A stretch of DNA of 64,000 bases from Piscinibacterium candidicorallinum (GTDB lineage Bacteria; Pseudomonadota; Gammaproteobacteria; Burkholderiales; Burkholderiaceae_C): assembly GCF_047549485.1 (NCBI RefSeq), contig NZ_CP180191.1, positions 2,852,001-2,916,000 on the forward strand, read 5' to 3'. Below are positions 32,682 to 42,422 of this stretch, one piece after another. Each line of letters starts with the position of its first letter. The first letter of the stretch is position 1. The translations under genes and the position numbers were made by a program. The notes under the pieces were generated by a model. The model searched no databases. It saw only the letters and a list, made by a program, of their open reading frames with translations, and was not told the origin of the DNA.

Positions 32682-35600
32682 ATGAGCCTACCCAGCGACC
32701 CGACCGCTCAATCAGAGCCCGCCACTGCTCCCGCACGGCGGGCTCACCGCGGCCGCAATCTGCTGCTCGCCGCGGCGTTTGCCGTGCTCTTCACTCTCGT
32801 AGGCCTGCCCCTGGCGGTCTGGGCGACGCTCAGTTCGGACGCGGGCACGCGCTGGCTGCTTGGACAGATTCCCGGCGTGCGCTTCGAGGGGACGCAGGGC
32901 AGCGTCCTGGGCGATCGCTTCGAGGCCGCGCGCATCGTCATCGGGCTGCCCACGCCCACGCAGCCCGCACGCGCGCTGACGCTGGAGGCGGTGCGGATCG
33001 AGAACGCTCGCGTGGCCCACTGGGCATGGTCGCTCGATCACTGGGCCATGCACGTCGGTGCGATCGACATCGGCCGCATCGTGCTGCCCGAGGCGGCACA
33101 ACCAGCCACCCCGCTTGCCGCCCCGCAGGACCTGCGCCTGCCCTTGGCGATCAGGATCGATCAGGCCCGTGTCGGTGAGATCACCGGTGGCGCGCTGGGT
33201 GCCCGTCCGCTGCGCGGCGTCGAAGCGGCGGCGCAGCTGGTTGCGCAGCGCGACCAGCAGCACCAGATTGAACTCAGTGCACTGCAGTGGGATCAGCTGC
33301 GCGCCACCGCGATGCTCAGCCAGCCGGCAGATCCTGCCCGGCCACTTCAGCTTTCAGCCCAGGCTCGGCCCACCGAGTCCGCACCGGCTTTTGCGCAAGG
33401 CTGGAACCTGCGCGTACAGGCCGTCGGGCCATTGCGGCAGCTCGCCATGCAGGCACAGCTCGATGGCGGTGCGCAGGCGCTCTCCGCCGACGCGCGGGTG
33501 CAACCCTTCGCAACCATGCCACTGGAGCATCTGGATGCGCGGCTTCGGGCGGTCAACCTGGCCAGCATCGACTCCGCGCTGCCGCGTACCGCACTGACCG
33601 GCACCCTCGCCGTCGATCTCAAGCCAGCGGCTCAACGCAGCGATGGCCAGACGCCATCCGGCACGACCGCGCCCACGCCGCTGCAACTCAAGGCCGATCT
33701 GCAGAACGCCGCACCGGCACGTTGGGACGCCGGCGGACTGCCTGTCCGTGCATTGGCATTGGATGCGCAGGGCGACACCGGGGGCCTGGACTGGGAATTG
33801 ACACGCGCCGAACTGCGGCTGGGCAGTGCAGCGGCCAATGGCGCGGGAGATGGGGGGCGGATCAATCTTTCCGGCAAGCTCGCGCCGGCGCAGCTCAAGC
33901 TCAATGCGCAGCTGCAAAGTCTGCGGCCCGCGCTGCTTGACGCCCGCGCGCCTGATGCTGTGCTTACCGGGCCCGTCGATCTCACGCTCGATCAGCCCTA
34001 CGCACCGCAGAAGATGCGGGGCAACGTGCAAGCGCGGCTGGAGGGCAACCTTCGCACCCTGAGCGGCCCGCCGATGCGCCTTGCTGTTCAGGCCGAGGGG
34101 TCGCGACAGACCATCGCGCTGCGCAGCCTTGAGGCCCGTGCGGGCGACGCGCTGCTTGCAGCAAGCGGTACCTGGGCGCGTGCCGAACGCGGTCGCGAAC
34201 AGCTGCAGGCGCAGCTGAACCTTGATCGCTTCGATCCGCGGCTCTGGTGGCCGGGTTGGTCTGGCGCTGCCGCCAACGCAGTCACCCGGCTCAACGGTGA
34301 GCTGCGCGCCGAGCTGAACTGGCCCGAAGCGAGCGCCCTGCCTGCACTGCTCGCCGGCTTGCGCGGAGAGGCCAGCCTGCGCCTGAAGGACAGCGTGCTT
34401 CTCGGCCTGCCGGCGCAGGCGGAGGTGAAGCTTGCGCCAGCTGCCGACGCGACGCCGCTACAGGCAGAGCTTCAGCTCGCCGGTACGCAGCTCAGCGTGC
34501 GCGGCCAGGTGCCGGCCACGCTGAGCAGCAGCGCGGCCTCCGGCAAGACACTGAACTGGCGCGGCTTTACGGCCGAAGGCAGTCTGCGGGCAGCGGAACT
34601 TGCGCGTCTGCAACCTCTGGTGGATGCACTCGGCCTGCGTGAACTGCTGCCCGAGGGCGGGACGCGCACGATCGCGGGGCAGCTCAACGGTGAGTTCCGC
34701 ACCGAAGTCAGCGCTCAGGGTCGCCTGCAGCTGGCGGGGCAGGCGCAGGCCGGCAGCCTGCGGGCGGGTGGTCTGGCCATGCGCGATGCGCAGGCCCGCT
34801 GGCGCTTGAGTGAGGCGCTGAACGATCCGATGAGCGTGTCGCTCACCGCCAGCGAGGTTCGCCTGGGTGACGACACCCTGCGCTCGGCCGATGTGCAGCT
34901 CACTGGCACGGCCGCGCAGCACAGCGGCCAGTTGCGGGCGCAGGCCCGCGTCGATGGCAAGCATGAAGTCACCGCGGCAACCTCCCTGGCTGGCCGCTTG
35001 AGCGCGGAATCCGGCAAGGACCGCATCCAGGACGCAAGGCGCTGGCAGCTCACGCTCAGTGAGCTCAGCGTGCGCGATCGCCCTGCACCCGCCGCCGCCC
35101 TACTCGCGGCGCAGGAGCTGCAGCTCGAGCTGCAGCGCGGCCGCAGCCCGGCGGAGCGGCCGTGGAGTCTGCGTGCCCTGCCCGGCCGGCTGCTGGCACT
35201 CGGCGCACCGCTGCGCTGGGATCAGCTGAGCTGGGAGGCGGCGGCCGGCTCGGCACCGCAGCGCATCCAGACCGATGCGCAGCTCGAGCCTCTGGCACTG
35301 GTGCCGCTGCTGCGCGCCCTGCAGCCGGACTTCGGCTGGGCGGGTGACCTGCGCGTGCGCGGCGAGCTGCGGCTCGCGCTGGACAAGACCCTGCGCATGC
35401 AGGCGCGGCTCGAGCGCGTGGATGGCGATCTGCGTGTCATCGATCCGGACAGCGGCGAATCGGCTGCGCTGGGCCTGACCACACTGCGCCTGGATGCCGA
35501 AGCGCGAGATGGCCAGTGGACGCTGCGCCCCGAGGTGATGGGCACGCGCACCGGCCAGCTCGCGGGGCAGGTAGGCCTGAGCAGCGATCCGGCCGCCTTG

Positions 35601-36962
35601 GTGCCGCCCAAGGACGCCGGCCTGTCTGGCGAGTTGCGCGCGCAGGTGGCCGACATGGGTGTCTGGGGCTCCTTCCTGCCGCCGGGCTGGCGCGTGGGTG
35701 GCGAGCTGCGCGGCGTGATCGGCCTGGGCGGCGCGCTGAACAACCCGCAGCTCAGTGGCAGCATCGACGGCACAGGCCTGCGCGTGCGCAATCTGCTGGA
35801 AGGCATCAATCTGAGTGACGGCCGGGCGCGCATCGTGCTCGAGGGGGCCGCCGTGCGGCTGGAGTCCTTCGAGGCGCGTGGCGGTGACCCGGCAGACGCC
35901 AAGGTGGACGGCGGCACCGTGCAGGCCAGCGGCAGCGCGAACCTCTCGCTGCAGCCAGTGGCGGCCGGCCGCATAACGGCGCAGCGCCTGCGGGTGCTGA
36001 ACCGAGTGGATCGCAAGCTCGCCATGAGTGGCGCGCTGGAGGTCTTTTTCTTCCGGCGCGAACTCAAGGTAGACGGCAAGCTGGCCGTCGATGAGGCGCT
36101 GTTCGATGTGAGCAAGGGCGACGCGCCGACGCTGCCCGACGACGTGGTGGTGCGTCGGCCGCAAGCCGAGGCTGCAGCACGTGCCGCACGAGCGGAGGCC
36201 GAGGCCGAACGCGACGCGGTGGCCGGCCGCGTGCTGCAACGGCGCGAGCCGATCCGCGCCACCGTGGCCGTGGAGCTGAACCTGGGCAACCAGCTGCGGG
36301 TGCGCGGCTACGGGGTGGACACCCGCCTGGCCGGCGTGCTGAACCTCAGCGCCCAGCAGGGGCCGCTGCGCGCCACCGGTGTGGTCAGCGCCGTGGATGG
36401 CCGCTATGCCGCCTATGGCCAGAAGCTGGAGATCGATCGCGGGGCCATCAGCTTCGTCGGCCCGCTGGACAACCCGCGCCTGGACATCCGCGCGCTCCGG
36501 CCGGACCTGGATGTGAAGGTCGGTGTGACCGTGACCGGCACCGCGCAGAATCCGCGTGTCCGCCTGTTCAGCGATCCGGAAATGCCGGAGACGGACAAGC
36601 TCTCCTGGCTGATCCTTGGCCGAGGCAGCGACGGTCTGGAGAGCACGGACATGGCGCTGCTGCAGCGCGCAGTCATGGCCCTGGTGGCCGCGCAGGGTGG
36701 CGTGGGCGAGATGGGATCGCTGGCGAACTTTGTCGGGCTCGACGAGCTGAGCGTGCGCGGGGCGACCGGGGATTCGCGAGAAGCCATCGTCACCGTGGGC
36801 AAGCAGCTCAGCCGGCGCTGGTACGTGGGCTATGAACGCAGCGTCAATGCTGCGCTAGGCACCTGGCAGATCGTCTACCGCATTGCCCAGCGCTTCACCG
36901 TGCGGGCCCGCTCCGGTCAGGAGAATGCAATCGATCTCATCTGGGTGCTTCGCTGGCAATAG
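32682..36962 (+). CDS. tamB: TamB, translocation and assembly module inner-membrane component
   Basis: A very large periplasm-spanning AsmA-like protein (1426 residues) with one N-terminal membrane helix (LLLAAAFAVLFTLVGLPLAV) and a long beta-rich groove that bridges to TamA and is thought to move phospholipids. The C-terminal DUF490 part shows DPEMPETDKLSWLILGRG and GATGDSREAIVTVGKQLS, ending in LIWVLRWQ. The start at ATG 32682 lies 1 base after the tamA stop, so the pair is co-translated. A charged helical insert (AEAAARAARAEAEAERDAV) near residue 1170 is unusual. Confidence 0.95.
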   Translation: MSLPSDPTAQSEPATAPARRAHRGRNLLLAAAFAVLFTLVGLPLAVWATLSSDAGTRWLLGQIPGVRFEGTQGSVLGDRFEAARIVIGLPTPTQPARALTLEAVRIENARVAHWAWSLDHWAMHVGAIDIGRIVLPEAAQPATPLAAPQDLRLPLAIRIDQARVGEITGGALGARPLRGVEAAAQLVAQRDQQHQIELSALQWDQLRATAMLSQPADPARPLQLSAQARPTESAPAFAQGWNLRVQAVGPLRQLAMQAQLDGGAQALSADARVQPFATMPLEHLDARLRAVNLASIDSALPRTALTGTLAVDLKPAAQRSDGQTPSGTTAPTPLQLKADLQNAAPARWDAGGLPVRALALDAQGDTGGLDWELTRAELRLGSAAANGAGDGGRINLSGKLAPAQLKLNAQLQSLRPALLDARAPDAVLTGPVDLTLDQPYAPQKMRGNVQARLEGNLRTLSGPPMRLAVQAEGSRQTIALRSLEARAGDALLAASGTWARAERGREQLQAQLNLDRFDPRLWWPGWSGAAANAVTRLNGELRAELNWPEASALPALLAGLRGEASLRLKDSVLLGLPAQAEVKLAPAADATPLQAELQLAGTQLSVRGQVPATLSSSAASGKTLNWRGFTAEGSLRAAELARLQPLVDALGLRELLPEGGTRTIAGQLNGEFRTEVSAQGRLQLAGQAQAGSLRAGGLAMRDAQARWRLSEALNDPMSVSLTASEVRLGDDTLRSADVQLTGTAAQHSGQLRAQARVDGKHEVTAATSLAGRLSAESGKDRIQDARRWQLTLSELSVRDRPAPAAALLAAQELQLELQRGRSPAERPWSLRALPGRLLALGAPLRWDQLSWEAAAGSAPQRIQTDAQLEPLALVPLLRALQPDFGWAGDLRVRGELRLALDKTLRMQARLERVDGDLRVIDPDSGESAALGLTTLRLDAEARDGQWTLRPEVMGTRTGQLAGQVGLSSDPAALVPPKDAGLSGELRAQVADMGVWGSFLPPGWRVGGELRGVIGLGGALNNPQLSGSIDGTGLRVRNLLEGINLSDGRARIVLEGAAVRLESFEARGGDPADAKVDGGTVQASGSANLSLQPVAAGRITAQRLRVLNRVDRKLAMSGALEVFFFRRELKVDGKLAVDEALFDVSKGDAPTLPDDVVVRRPQAEAAARAARAEAEAERDAVAGRVLQRREPIRATVAVELNLGNQLRVRGYGVDTRLAGVLNLSAQQGPLRATGVVSAVDGRYAAYGQKLEIDRGAISFVGPLDNPRLDIRALRPDLDVKVGVTVTGTAQNPRVRLFSDPEMPETDKLSWLILGRGSDGLESTDMALLQRAVMALVAAQGGVGEMGSLANFVGLDELSVRGATGDSREAIVTVGKQLSRRWYVGYERSVNAALGTWQIVYRIAQRFTVRARSGQENAIDLIWVLRWQ

Positions 36963-37049
36963 TGCGCCGATGCGGGCACGATGAACGCACCACCGCTTTC
37001 AATCACGCGTTGATAGATACAGTCCAGTAACGTTCATTTTCAATCAAGA

Positions 37050-37100
37050 ATTGAAAATATGTTTTGGCCGCTTTCCGCATGTGGCAAGCGGATCTTCGGG
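37050..37100 (+). repeat. Possible degenerate copy D of the dispersed repeat
   Basis: TTTTGGCCGCTTTCCGCATG followed by TGGCAAGCGGATCTTC follows the order of copy C (AAAATGGCCGG, CCGCATG, GGACAAGCGGA). It lies in the 247-base gap between the convergent tamB and dnaQ genes, where nothing else is seen. Confidence 0.4.
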
Positions 37101-37209
37101 TGTTTTGCGGGTCTCGAATGAGGCGTGCATCTCACGCCAGAGATGAACCAAAAACTGGGCGATCGCGCCTTTGTCGTTGCGCCGGCTGCAGACCCGGACT
37201 GGCCGTGGC

Positions 37210-37929
37210 TCAGGCCGCCGGTGCGGCAGGCTCGGCGCGCCAGACGCAGGCGCCTTTCACTTCCTTGTCGAGCCCGTCCAGATAGCGCTCGTGGGCGGCG
37301 AGGTCTTCGGCTGGCGGGGTCCAGGCAGCCAGCGCGAGGCCGCGCAGATCCACGGCCTGACCACCCGCGGCGCTGGCCGTCTCCACGCCGATCTCCAGGG
37401 CATCCTGGCCGCGGGTCATCGCCAGATAGACATCGGCCAGCAGGCGCGCATCCAGCAGGGCACCGTGCAGGGTGCGGTGGGTGTTGGGGATGCCGTAACG
37501 CTCGCAGAGCGTGTCCAGGTTGTTGCGCTTGCCCGGATGCAGTTCCTTGGCGAGCGTGAGGGTGTCCAGCCGCGTGCAGCCGGTCTCGCTCATGAAGCCG
37601 GGCTTGCCCAGCAGCTTGTACTCCGCCTCAAGAAAACCGATGTCAAAGGCCGCGTTGTGGATGACGAGCTCGGCACCGGCCACAAAGGCATGGAACTCCT
37701 CCACCACCTGCGCAAACTTCGGCTTGTCCAGCAGATCCTCGAGCGTGAACCCATGCACCGCCGTGGCGTCCGGATGGATCTCGCGCTCCGGGTTCAGGTA
37801 CGTGTGGTAAGTCCGCCCCGTCACGCGGCGGTTCACCAGTTCCACACAGCCGATTTCGATGATGCGGTCGCCACTGCCGGCGTTCAGGCCCGTGGTTTCG
37901 GTGTCGAGGATGACTTGTCTGTCTTGCAT
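37210..37929 (-). CDS. dnaQ: DNA polymerase III epsilon subunit (proofreading exonuclease)
   Basis: DEDDh 3'-5' exonuclease that proofreads replication. ExoI motif VILDTETTGLNAGSGDRIIE, ExoII HNAAFDIGFLE, ExoIII HGALLDARLLADVYL with the catalytic H and D. The C-terminal tail that binds the alpha subunit is present. ATG 37929 is preferred; a GTG three codons upstream overlaps the stop of the efflux gene. At 239 residues it matches E. coli DnaQ. Confidence 0.94.
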   Translation of the reverse strand: MQDRQVILDTETTGLNAGSGDRIIEIGCVELVNRRVTGRTYHTYLNPEREIHPDATAVHGFTLEDLLDKPKFAQVVEEFHAFVAGAELVIHNAAFDIGFLEAEYKLLGKPGFMSETGCTRLDTLTLAKELHPGKRNNLDTLCERYGIPNTHRTLHGALLDARLLADVYLAMTRGQDALEIGVETASAAGGQAVDLRGLALAAWTPPAEDLAAHERYLDGLDKEVKGACVWRAEPAAPAA

Positions 37930-37934
37930 TCGAC

Positions 37935-40900
37935 TCACTCTGCGGCTTGATTCGAACTTGCAACTGGCGCAGAGGCATCCGGTCCGTCGGAATCGCCTTC
38001 ACGATCCGAGACGTCGCGATCAAGCTGATGCTCGCCTGGCTTCACCTTGGTGGCCAGCGCGCTGTAGATCACCGGGATCACGTACAGGGTGAGCAGCGTA
38101 CCCAGGCTCATGCCACCGACGATCACCCAGCCGATCTGCTGGCGGCTCTCCGCGCCAGCACCGGTACCGATGGCCAGCGGAATGGCGCCGAACACGGTGG
38201 CCAGCGAGGTCATCAGGATCGGCCGCAGACGCAGCTCCGCGCTTTCCAGCACCGCATCACGCAGCGCCCTGCCCTGCTCCTGCAGCTGGTTGGCAAACTC
38301 CACCAGCAGGATGCCGTTCTTGGTGATCAAGCCGATCAGCGCCACCAGACCGATCTTCGAATAGACATTTAGTGACCCGCCCGTAACCATCAGCGCGCCA
38401 AGCGCACCCAACATGCCGAGTGGTACGGTCAGCATGATGATGAAGGGATCGCGGAAGCTCTCGAACTGCGCCGCAAGCACCAGATAGATGAAGACGCCAG
38501 CCAGAACGATGACGAAGGCGAATGCCTGGCCGCTCTCCCGGAACTCGCGCGCGGAGCCGTTCAGGTCGGTGCCGTAGCCCGGTTTGTCGGCCAGCTGCTT
38601 GGCGGCCACGTCGAGCACGTACTGGATGGCTTCTCCCTGGGAGTAGCCCGGCGCCAAACTCGCGGTAATCGAAATCGAGCGGCGCTGGCCAAAGTGGTTC
38701 AGATCGCGCGGGGCGAGCGAATCGTTCACGTTCACGAGCGAGGACAGCGGCAGCATGCGGCCGTCGCGCGCGCGAACGAAGATGTTGTTGATGTCGTCGG
38801 CCGTGTTGCGCAGGTCCTGCTTGACCTGAACGATCACGTCGTACTGCTCGCCGTTCATCTTGAAGCGCGTGACCGGCCGGCCGCCGAGCATGGTTTCCAT
38901 GGTCCGGCCGACGGTGTCGATCTGCACGCCGGCGTCTGCTGCGCGGTCGCGGTCGATCGCCACACGCAATTCCGGCCGGTTCAGACGCAGATCGGTATCG
39001 ATCTGCTGCAGGCGCGGGTTCTTCTGCAGCTCCTGGATCAGACCCTGCACCACGCGGTTCATGTCCTGGTAGCTGTCACCCGAGGTGATGACCACATTGA
39101 CCGGGCGGTCGCGCAGGTTCGCGCCCAGCGAGGCCGGCACGCTGGCAAAGGCCGTCACACCCGGGATCTGCGCCAGCTGCGGGAAGAGCTCGCGCTGCAG
39201 GTCCATGGCACTGCGCTGCCGCTCGTCCCAGTCCTTCATGCGCAGAAAGCCGATGCCCTGGGTCACCGTGGGGTTGCCGGCGATCACGAACAGGCGATCG
39301 ACCTCAGGATATCGGGCGGCGATGTCCTCGATGCGTTGGGCATAGCGCGCGGTGTAGTCGATCGATGCCCCCTCCGGCGAAGAGAACACGGTGACCACCG
39401 TGCCGCGATCCTCGGTGGGCGACAGCTCCTCCTTGAGTGTCATGACCAGCGCAGCGCAAACCGCTGCGACTGCAGCCATACCAGCCAGCACCACCCAGCG
39501 ATGAGCGAGTGTCCAACGCAGTGAGCTCGTATATCCCGAGCTAACGGCATTGAGCAGGCGCTCGATGCCGTTGTAGATCGCACCGTGCTTGACGTCCTTA
39601 CGCAGCAGGCGCGAGCTCATCATGGGCGACAGCGTGAGCGCCACGAACCCCGAGACAATCACTGCACCCGAGAGTGCCAGGGCAAACTCCACGAACAGCC
39701 GCCCCGTGCGACCTGGCGCAAACACCAGCGGCACGAACACCGCCGCCAGGGTGAGCGTCATGGCCACCACCGCAAAGCTGATTTCCTTCATGCCCTTGAT
39801 GGCCGCGGCAATCGGCTCCATGCCGTCTTCGATATGGCGGTAGATGTTCTCCAGTACCACGATGGCGTCGTCGACGACCAGACCGATAGCGAGCACCAGG
39901 GCCAGCAAGGTCAGGACGTTGATCGAGAAACCCAGGGCGAGCATCAGCGCACAGGCGCCGATCAGGGATACCGGGATCGTGACGATCGGGATCAGTGCGG
40001 CACGCCAGCTGCGCAGGAAGAAGAAGATCACCGCAGCCACCAGCAGCACGGCTTCGATGATGGTCTTGTAGACGTTCTGGATGGCCGCGCTGATGAACAC
40101 GGTCTGGTCATTGGCCACATTCACGCGCATGCCCGTGGGCAGACCCGCCTCGATATTGGGCAGCTCAGCGCGCAGGGCCTTGGCAATGTCGATCGGGTTG
40201 GCCGTGGCTTGGCGGATCAGGCCCATGCCCAGCGCCGTCTCGCGGTTGAAGCGCACCACATTGCGTTCCGAGGCCGGCCCGAGCCTCACGTCGGCCACGT
40301 CGCCGATGCGGATGTTGATGCCGTTCACACTGCGGATCACGACTTCGCGGAATTCATCAGCCGTGCTCAGGTCGGTCTGGGAGACCACATTGAACTCGCG
40401 CTGGCTGGATTCAATGCGCCCTGCGGGGATCTCCACGTTCTGGCGGCGCAGGGCATCTTCCACATCCTGCGGTGTGAGGCCCTGGGCGGCGAGCTTGTCG
40501 CGATCCAGGTCGATGCGCATGGCGTAGCGCCGCTCGCCGGGGATGAACACGTTGGCCACGCCCGTCAGCGTCTGCAGACGCGGTTTGACGATCCGGTTGG
40601 CGTAGTCGCTGATCTCCAGCATGGAGTGGCGGTCGCTCGTGAACGCGAGCCAGATGATCGGGTTGGCATCGGCTTCAACCTTGGCGATCACCGGTTCGTC
40701 GACATCGGCGGGCAGGCGCTGGCGCACACGCGCCACGCGATCACGCACATCGGCGGCGGCGCCGTCGGCGTCGCGGCTGAGCTTGAAGCGCACGGTGATC
40801 TGGCTCTGCTCGCTGCGCGAGATCGAGGTGAGTACGTCCACGCCCTCGATGCCGGCAATCGAATCTTCCAGCGGCTTGGTGACCTGGCTCTCGATGATCT

Positions 40901-41069
40901 CGGCGCTGGCACCGCGGTAGCGCGTTTCCACGGTGACGACAGGTTCATCAATCTTCGGATACTCGCGCACCGCAAGACGCTGGTACGAGACCGCGCCGAT
41001 CAGCACGATCAAGAGCGACAGCACGGTCGCAAATACCGGCCTCCGGATGCAGATTTCTGACAGACGCAT
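37935..41069 (-). CDS. RND-family multidrug efflux permease (HAE1 type)
   Basis: Inner-membrane proton-driven drug pump of 1044 residues: 12 membrane helices, two large periplasmic loops, and the proton-relay aspartates in ALVLAIGLVVDDAIVVLENI. It starts MRLSEICIRRPVFATVLSLL, typical of the MdtB/MdtC/MexF-like HAE1 branch. Drug range cannot be told from sequence. The adaptor gene lies 13 bases upstream in the same operon; no outer-membrane channel gene is visible, so a shared TolC-like channel must be supplied from elsewhere. Confidence 0.95.
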   Translation of the reverse strand: MRLSEICIRRPVFATVLSLLIVLIGAVSYQRLAVREYPKIDEPVVTVETRYRGASAEIIESQVTKPLEDSIAGIEGVDVLTSISRSEQSQITVRFKLSRDADGAAADVRDRVARVRQRLPADVDEPVIAKVEADANPIIWLAFTSDRHSMLEISDYANRIVKPRLQTLTGVANVFIPGERRYAMRIDLDRDKLAAQGLTPQDVEDALRRQNVEIPAGRIESSQREFNVVSQTDLSTADEFREVVIRSVNGINIRIGDVADVRLGPASERNVVRFNRETALGMGLIRQATANPIDIAKALRAELPNIEAGLPTGMRVNVANDQTVFISAAIQNVYKTIIEAVLLVAAVIFFFLRSWRAALIPIVTIPVSLIGACALMLALGFSINVLTLLALVLAIGLVVDDAIVVLENIYRHIEDGMEPIAAAIKGMKEISFAVVAMTLTLAAVFVPLVFAPGRTGRLFVEFALALSGAVIVSGFVALTLSPMMSSRLLRKDVKHGAIYNGIERLLNAVSSGYTSSLRWTLAHRWVVLAGMAAVAAVCAALVMTLKEELSPTEDRGTVVTVFSSPEGASIDYTARYAQRIEDIAARYPEVDRLFVIAGNPTVTQGIGFLRMKDWDERQRSAMDLQRELFPQLAQIPGVTAFASVPASLGANLRDRPVNVVITSGDSYQDMNRVVQGLIQELQKNPRLQQIDTDLRLNRPELRVAIDRDRAADAGVQIDTVGRTMETMLGGRPVTRFKMNGEQYDVIVQVKQDLRNTADDINNIFVRARDGRMLPLSSLVNVNDSLAPRDLNHFGQRRSISITASLAPGYSQGEAIQYVLDVAAKQLADKPGYGTDLNGSAREFRESGQAFAFVIVLAGVFIYLVLAAQFESFRDPFIIMLTVPLGMLGALGALMVTGGSLNVYSKIGLVALIGLITKNGILLVEFANQLQEQGRALRDAVLESAELRLRPILMTSLATVFGAIPLAIGTGAGAESRQQIGWVIVGGMSLGTLLTLYVIPVIYSALATKVKPGEHQLDRDVSDREGDSDGPDASAPVASSNQAAE

Positions 41070-41082
41070 GGCAGGCCGCCTC

Positions 41083-42270
41083 TCAGCTCTTGGCCGGCGC
41101 CGGGGCAGCGGGCCCGCCGGCGGGTGCTGCGCCTGCAGCAGGCGCAGCAGGCTTGCCTTCGGCCGTGAGTACGCGCACGGTGGCGCTCTCACCACGCAGC
41201 TTCTGCTGGCCGGCGATCACGACCGCGTCGCCCGAAGCCAGCGCACCGCGCACTTCCACCTTGGCGTCGCGCCGCAGACCGAGCTGCACCGGGACGCGCG
41301 TGGCCTTGTCGCCTGCCACCTTGTAGACAAAGTTCGCATTGCCGCGCGGAGTCACCGCCGACACGATGGCTTCTTCCGGCACCAGGATGGCGTTGTTGCG
41401 CGTATCAAGCACCAGACGCACGCGCGCGAACATGCCGTTGCGCAGCAGGCCCTCGGCGTTGCCCGCGCGGGCCCGGACCAGGAAGCTGCGCCCATTGGCG
41501 TCCACCTGCGGGTCGATCACGTCCACGGTGGCGTCGATCGATTTGCCAGGCAACGCGTCAAGCGTCACGGCCAGCTTCTGGCCGCTGCGAACCTGCGGCA
41601 GATAGCGCTCGGGCAGGCGGAAGTCGATCTTCACGCTGCGCGAATCTTCGATGCTGACCAGATCTGCGCCTTCCCGCACATAGTCGCCCACGGCAACCTG
41701 GCGGATACCGACCACGCCGTCAAAGGGTGCACGGATCACGGAGCGGTCGCGCCGCGCCTGCGCCAGCGCCAGGCGCGCCTCGATCACCTGCAGGTTGGAA
41801 CGGGCTTCGTCACGCGCCCGCTCGCTCACAAAGTTCTTGGCGTGAAGATCATCGGTACGCTGGGAGTTGCTGCGCGCCAGTGCGAGTTCTGCCCGGGTCT
41901 GGGCAATCTCGGCATCCAGCACACTGGCGTCCAGCTCGACGAGCGAGGTGCCACGGCGCACAGTCTGGCCTTCGCGGAAATTGATGCGCACGATCCGGCC
42001 ACTGATTTCCGGGCGCAGCATCACGGACTCGTTGGCCCGGATGGAACCGACGGCGGCCACATCATCCACCAGATTGGCCGTGGCGATCCGCGTCACCTCC
42101 ACGGTCACAGGCGGGCCTCCGGCTGGGGGGCCACCTGCGGCACCTGGCGGGCCGCCAGCCGGGCGCGTCGGCTGGCCGGCTGGCGCCTGGGCGTGCACCA
42201 CGGAAAAGATCAATGCGAGCACCCCTGCAGCACCGGCTGCGGCGCCCAAGGCGGCAAACTTGTTTTTCAT
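41083..42270 (-). CDS. RND efflux periplasmic adaptor protein
   Basis: Membrane-fusion protein that links the permease to an outer-membrane channel. Order: signal sequence (1-27), a proline/glycine-rich linker (about 29-54, repeated GGPP), lipoyl half (SIRANESVMLRPEISGRI), an alpha-helical hairpin (AEIAQTRAELALARSNSQ), second lipoyl half (IRAPFDGVVGIRQVAVGDYV), barrel and membrane-proximal domains. The C-terminus is an unusual P/A/G-rich tail (PAAPAAGAAPAGGPAAPAPA). The low-complexity ends flank a normal core. Confidence 0.92.
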   Translation of the reverse strand: MKNKFAALGAAAGAAGVLALIFSVVHAQAPAGQPTRPAGGPPGAAGGPPAGGPPVTVEVTRIATANLVDDVAAVGSIRANESVMLRPEISGRIVRINFREGQTVRRGTSLVELDASVLDAEIAQTRAELALARSNSQRTDDLHAKNFVSERARDEARSNLQVIEARLALAQARRDRSVIRAPFDGVVGIRQVAVGDYVREGADLVSIEDSRSVKIDFRLPERYLPQVRSGQKLAVTLDALPGKSIDATVDVIDPQVDANGRSFLVRARAGNAEGLLRNGMFARVRLVLDTRNNAILVPEEAIVSAVTPRGNANFVYKVAGDKATRVPVQLGLRRDAKVEVRGALASGDAVVIAGQQKLRGESATVRVLTAEGKPAAPAAGAAPAGGPAAPAPAKS

Positions 42271-42422
42271 TGGGAGGAGTCGGTTCGAGCGAAGCCGATC
42301 AGGTTAACAAAGGGCTCAGCTCTGAAGAACCCTTGTGCACACCAAGAGTTCCGATGCATCGACTGCATCGGGCGCCACACCTGCTCAGGGTCTGCCCTGA
42401 GATCGATCGTCGCAGACTGAAC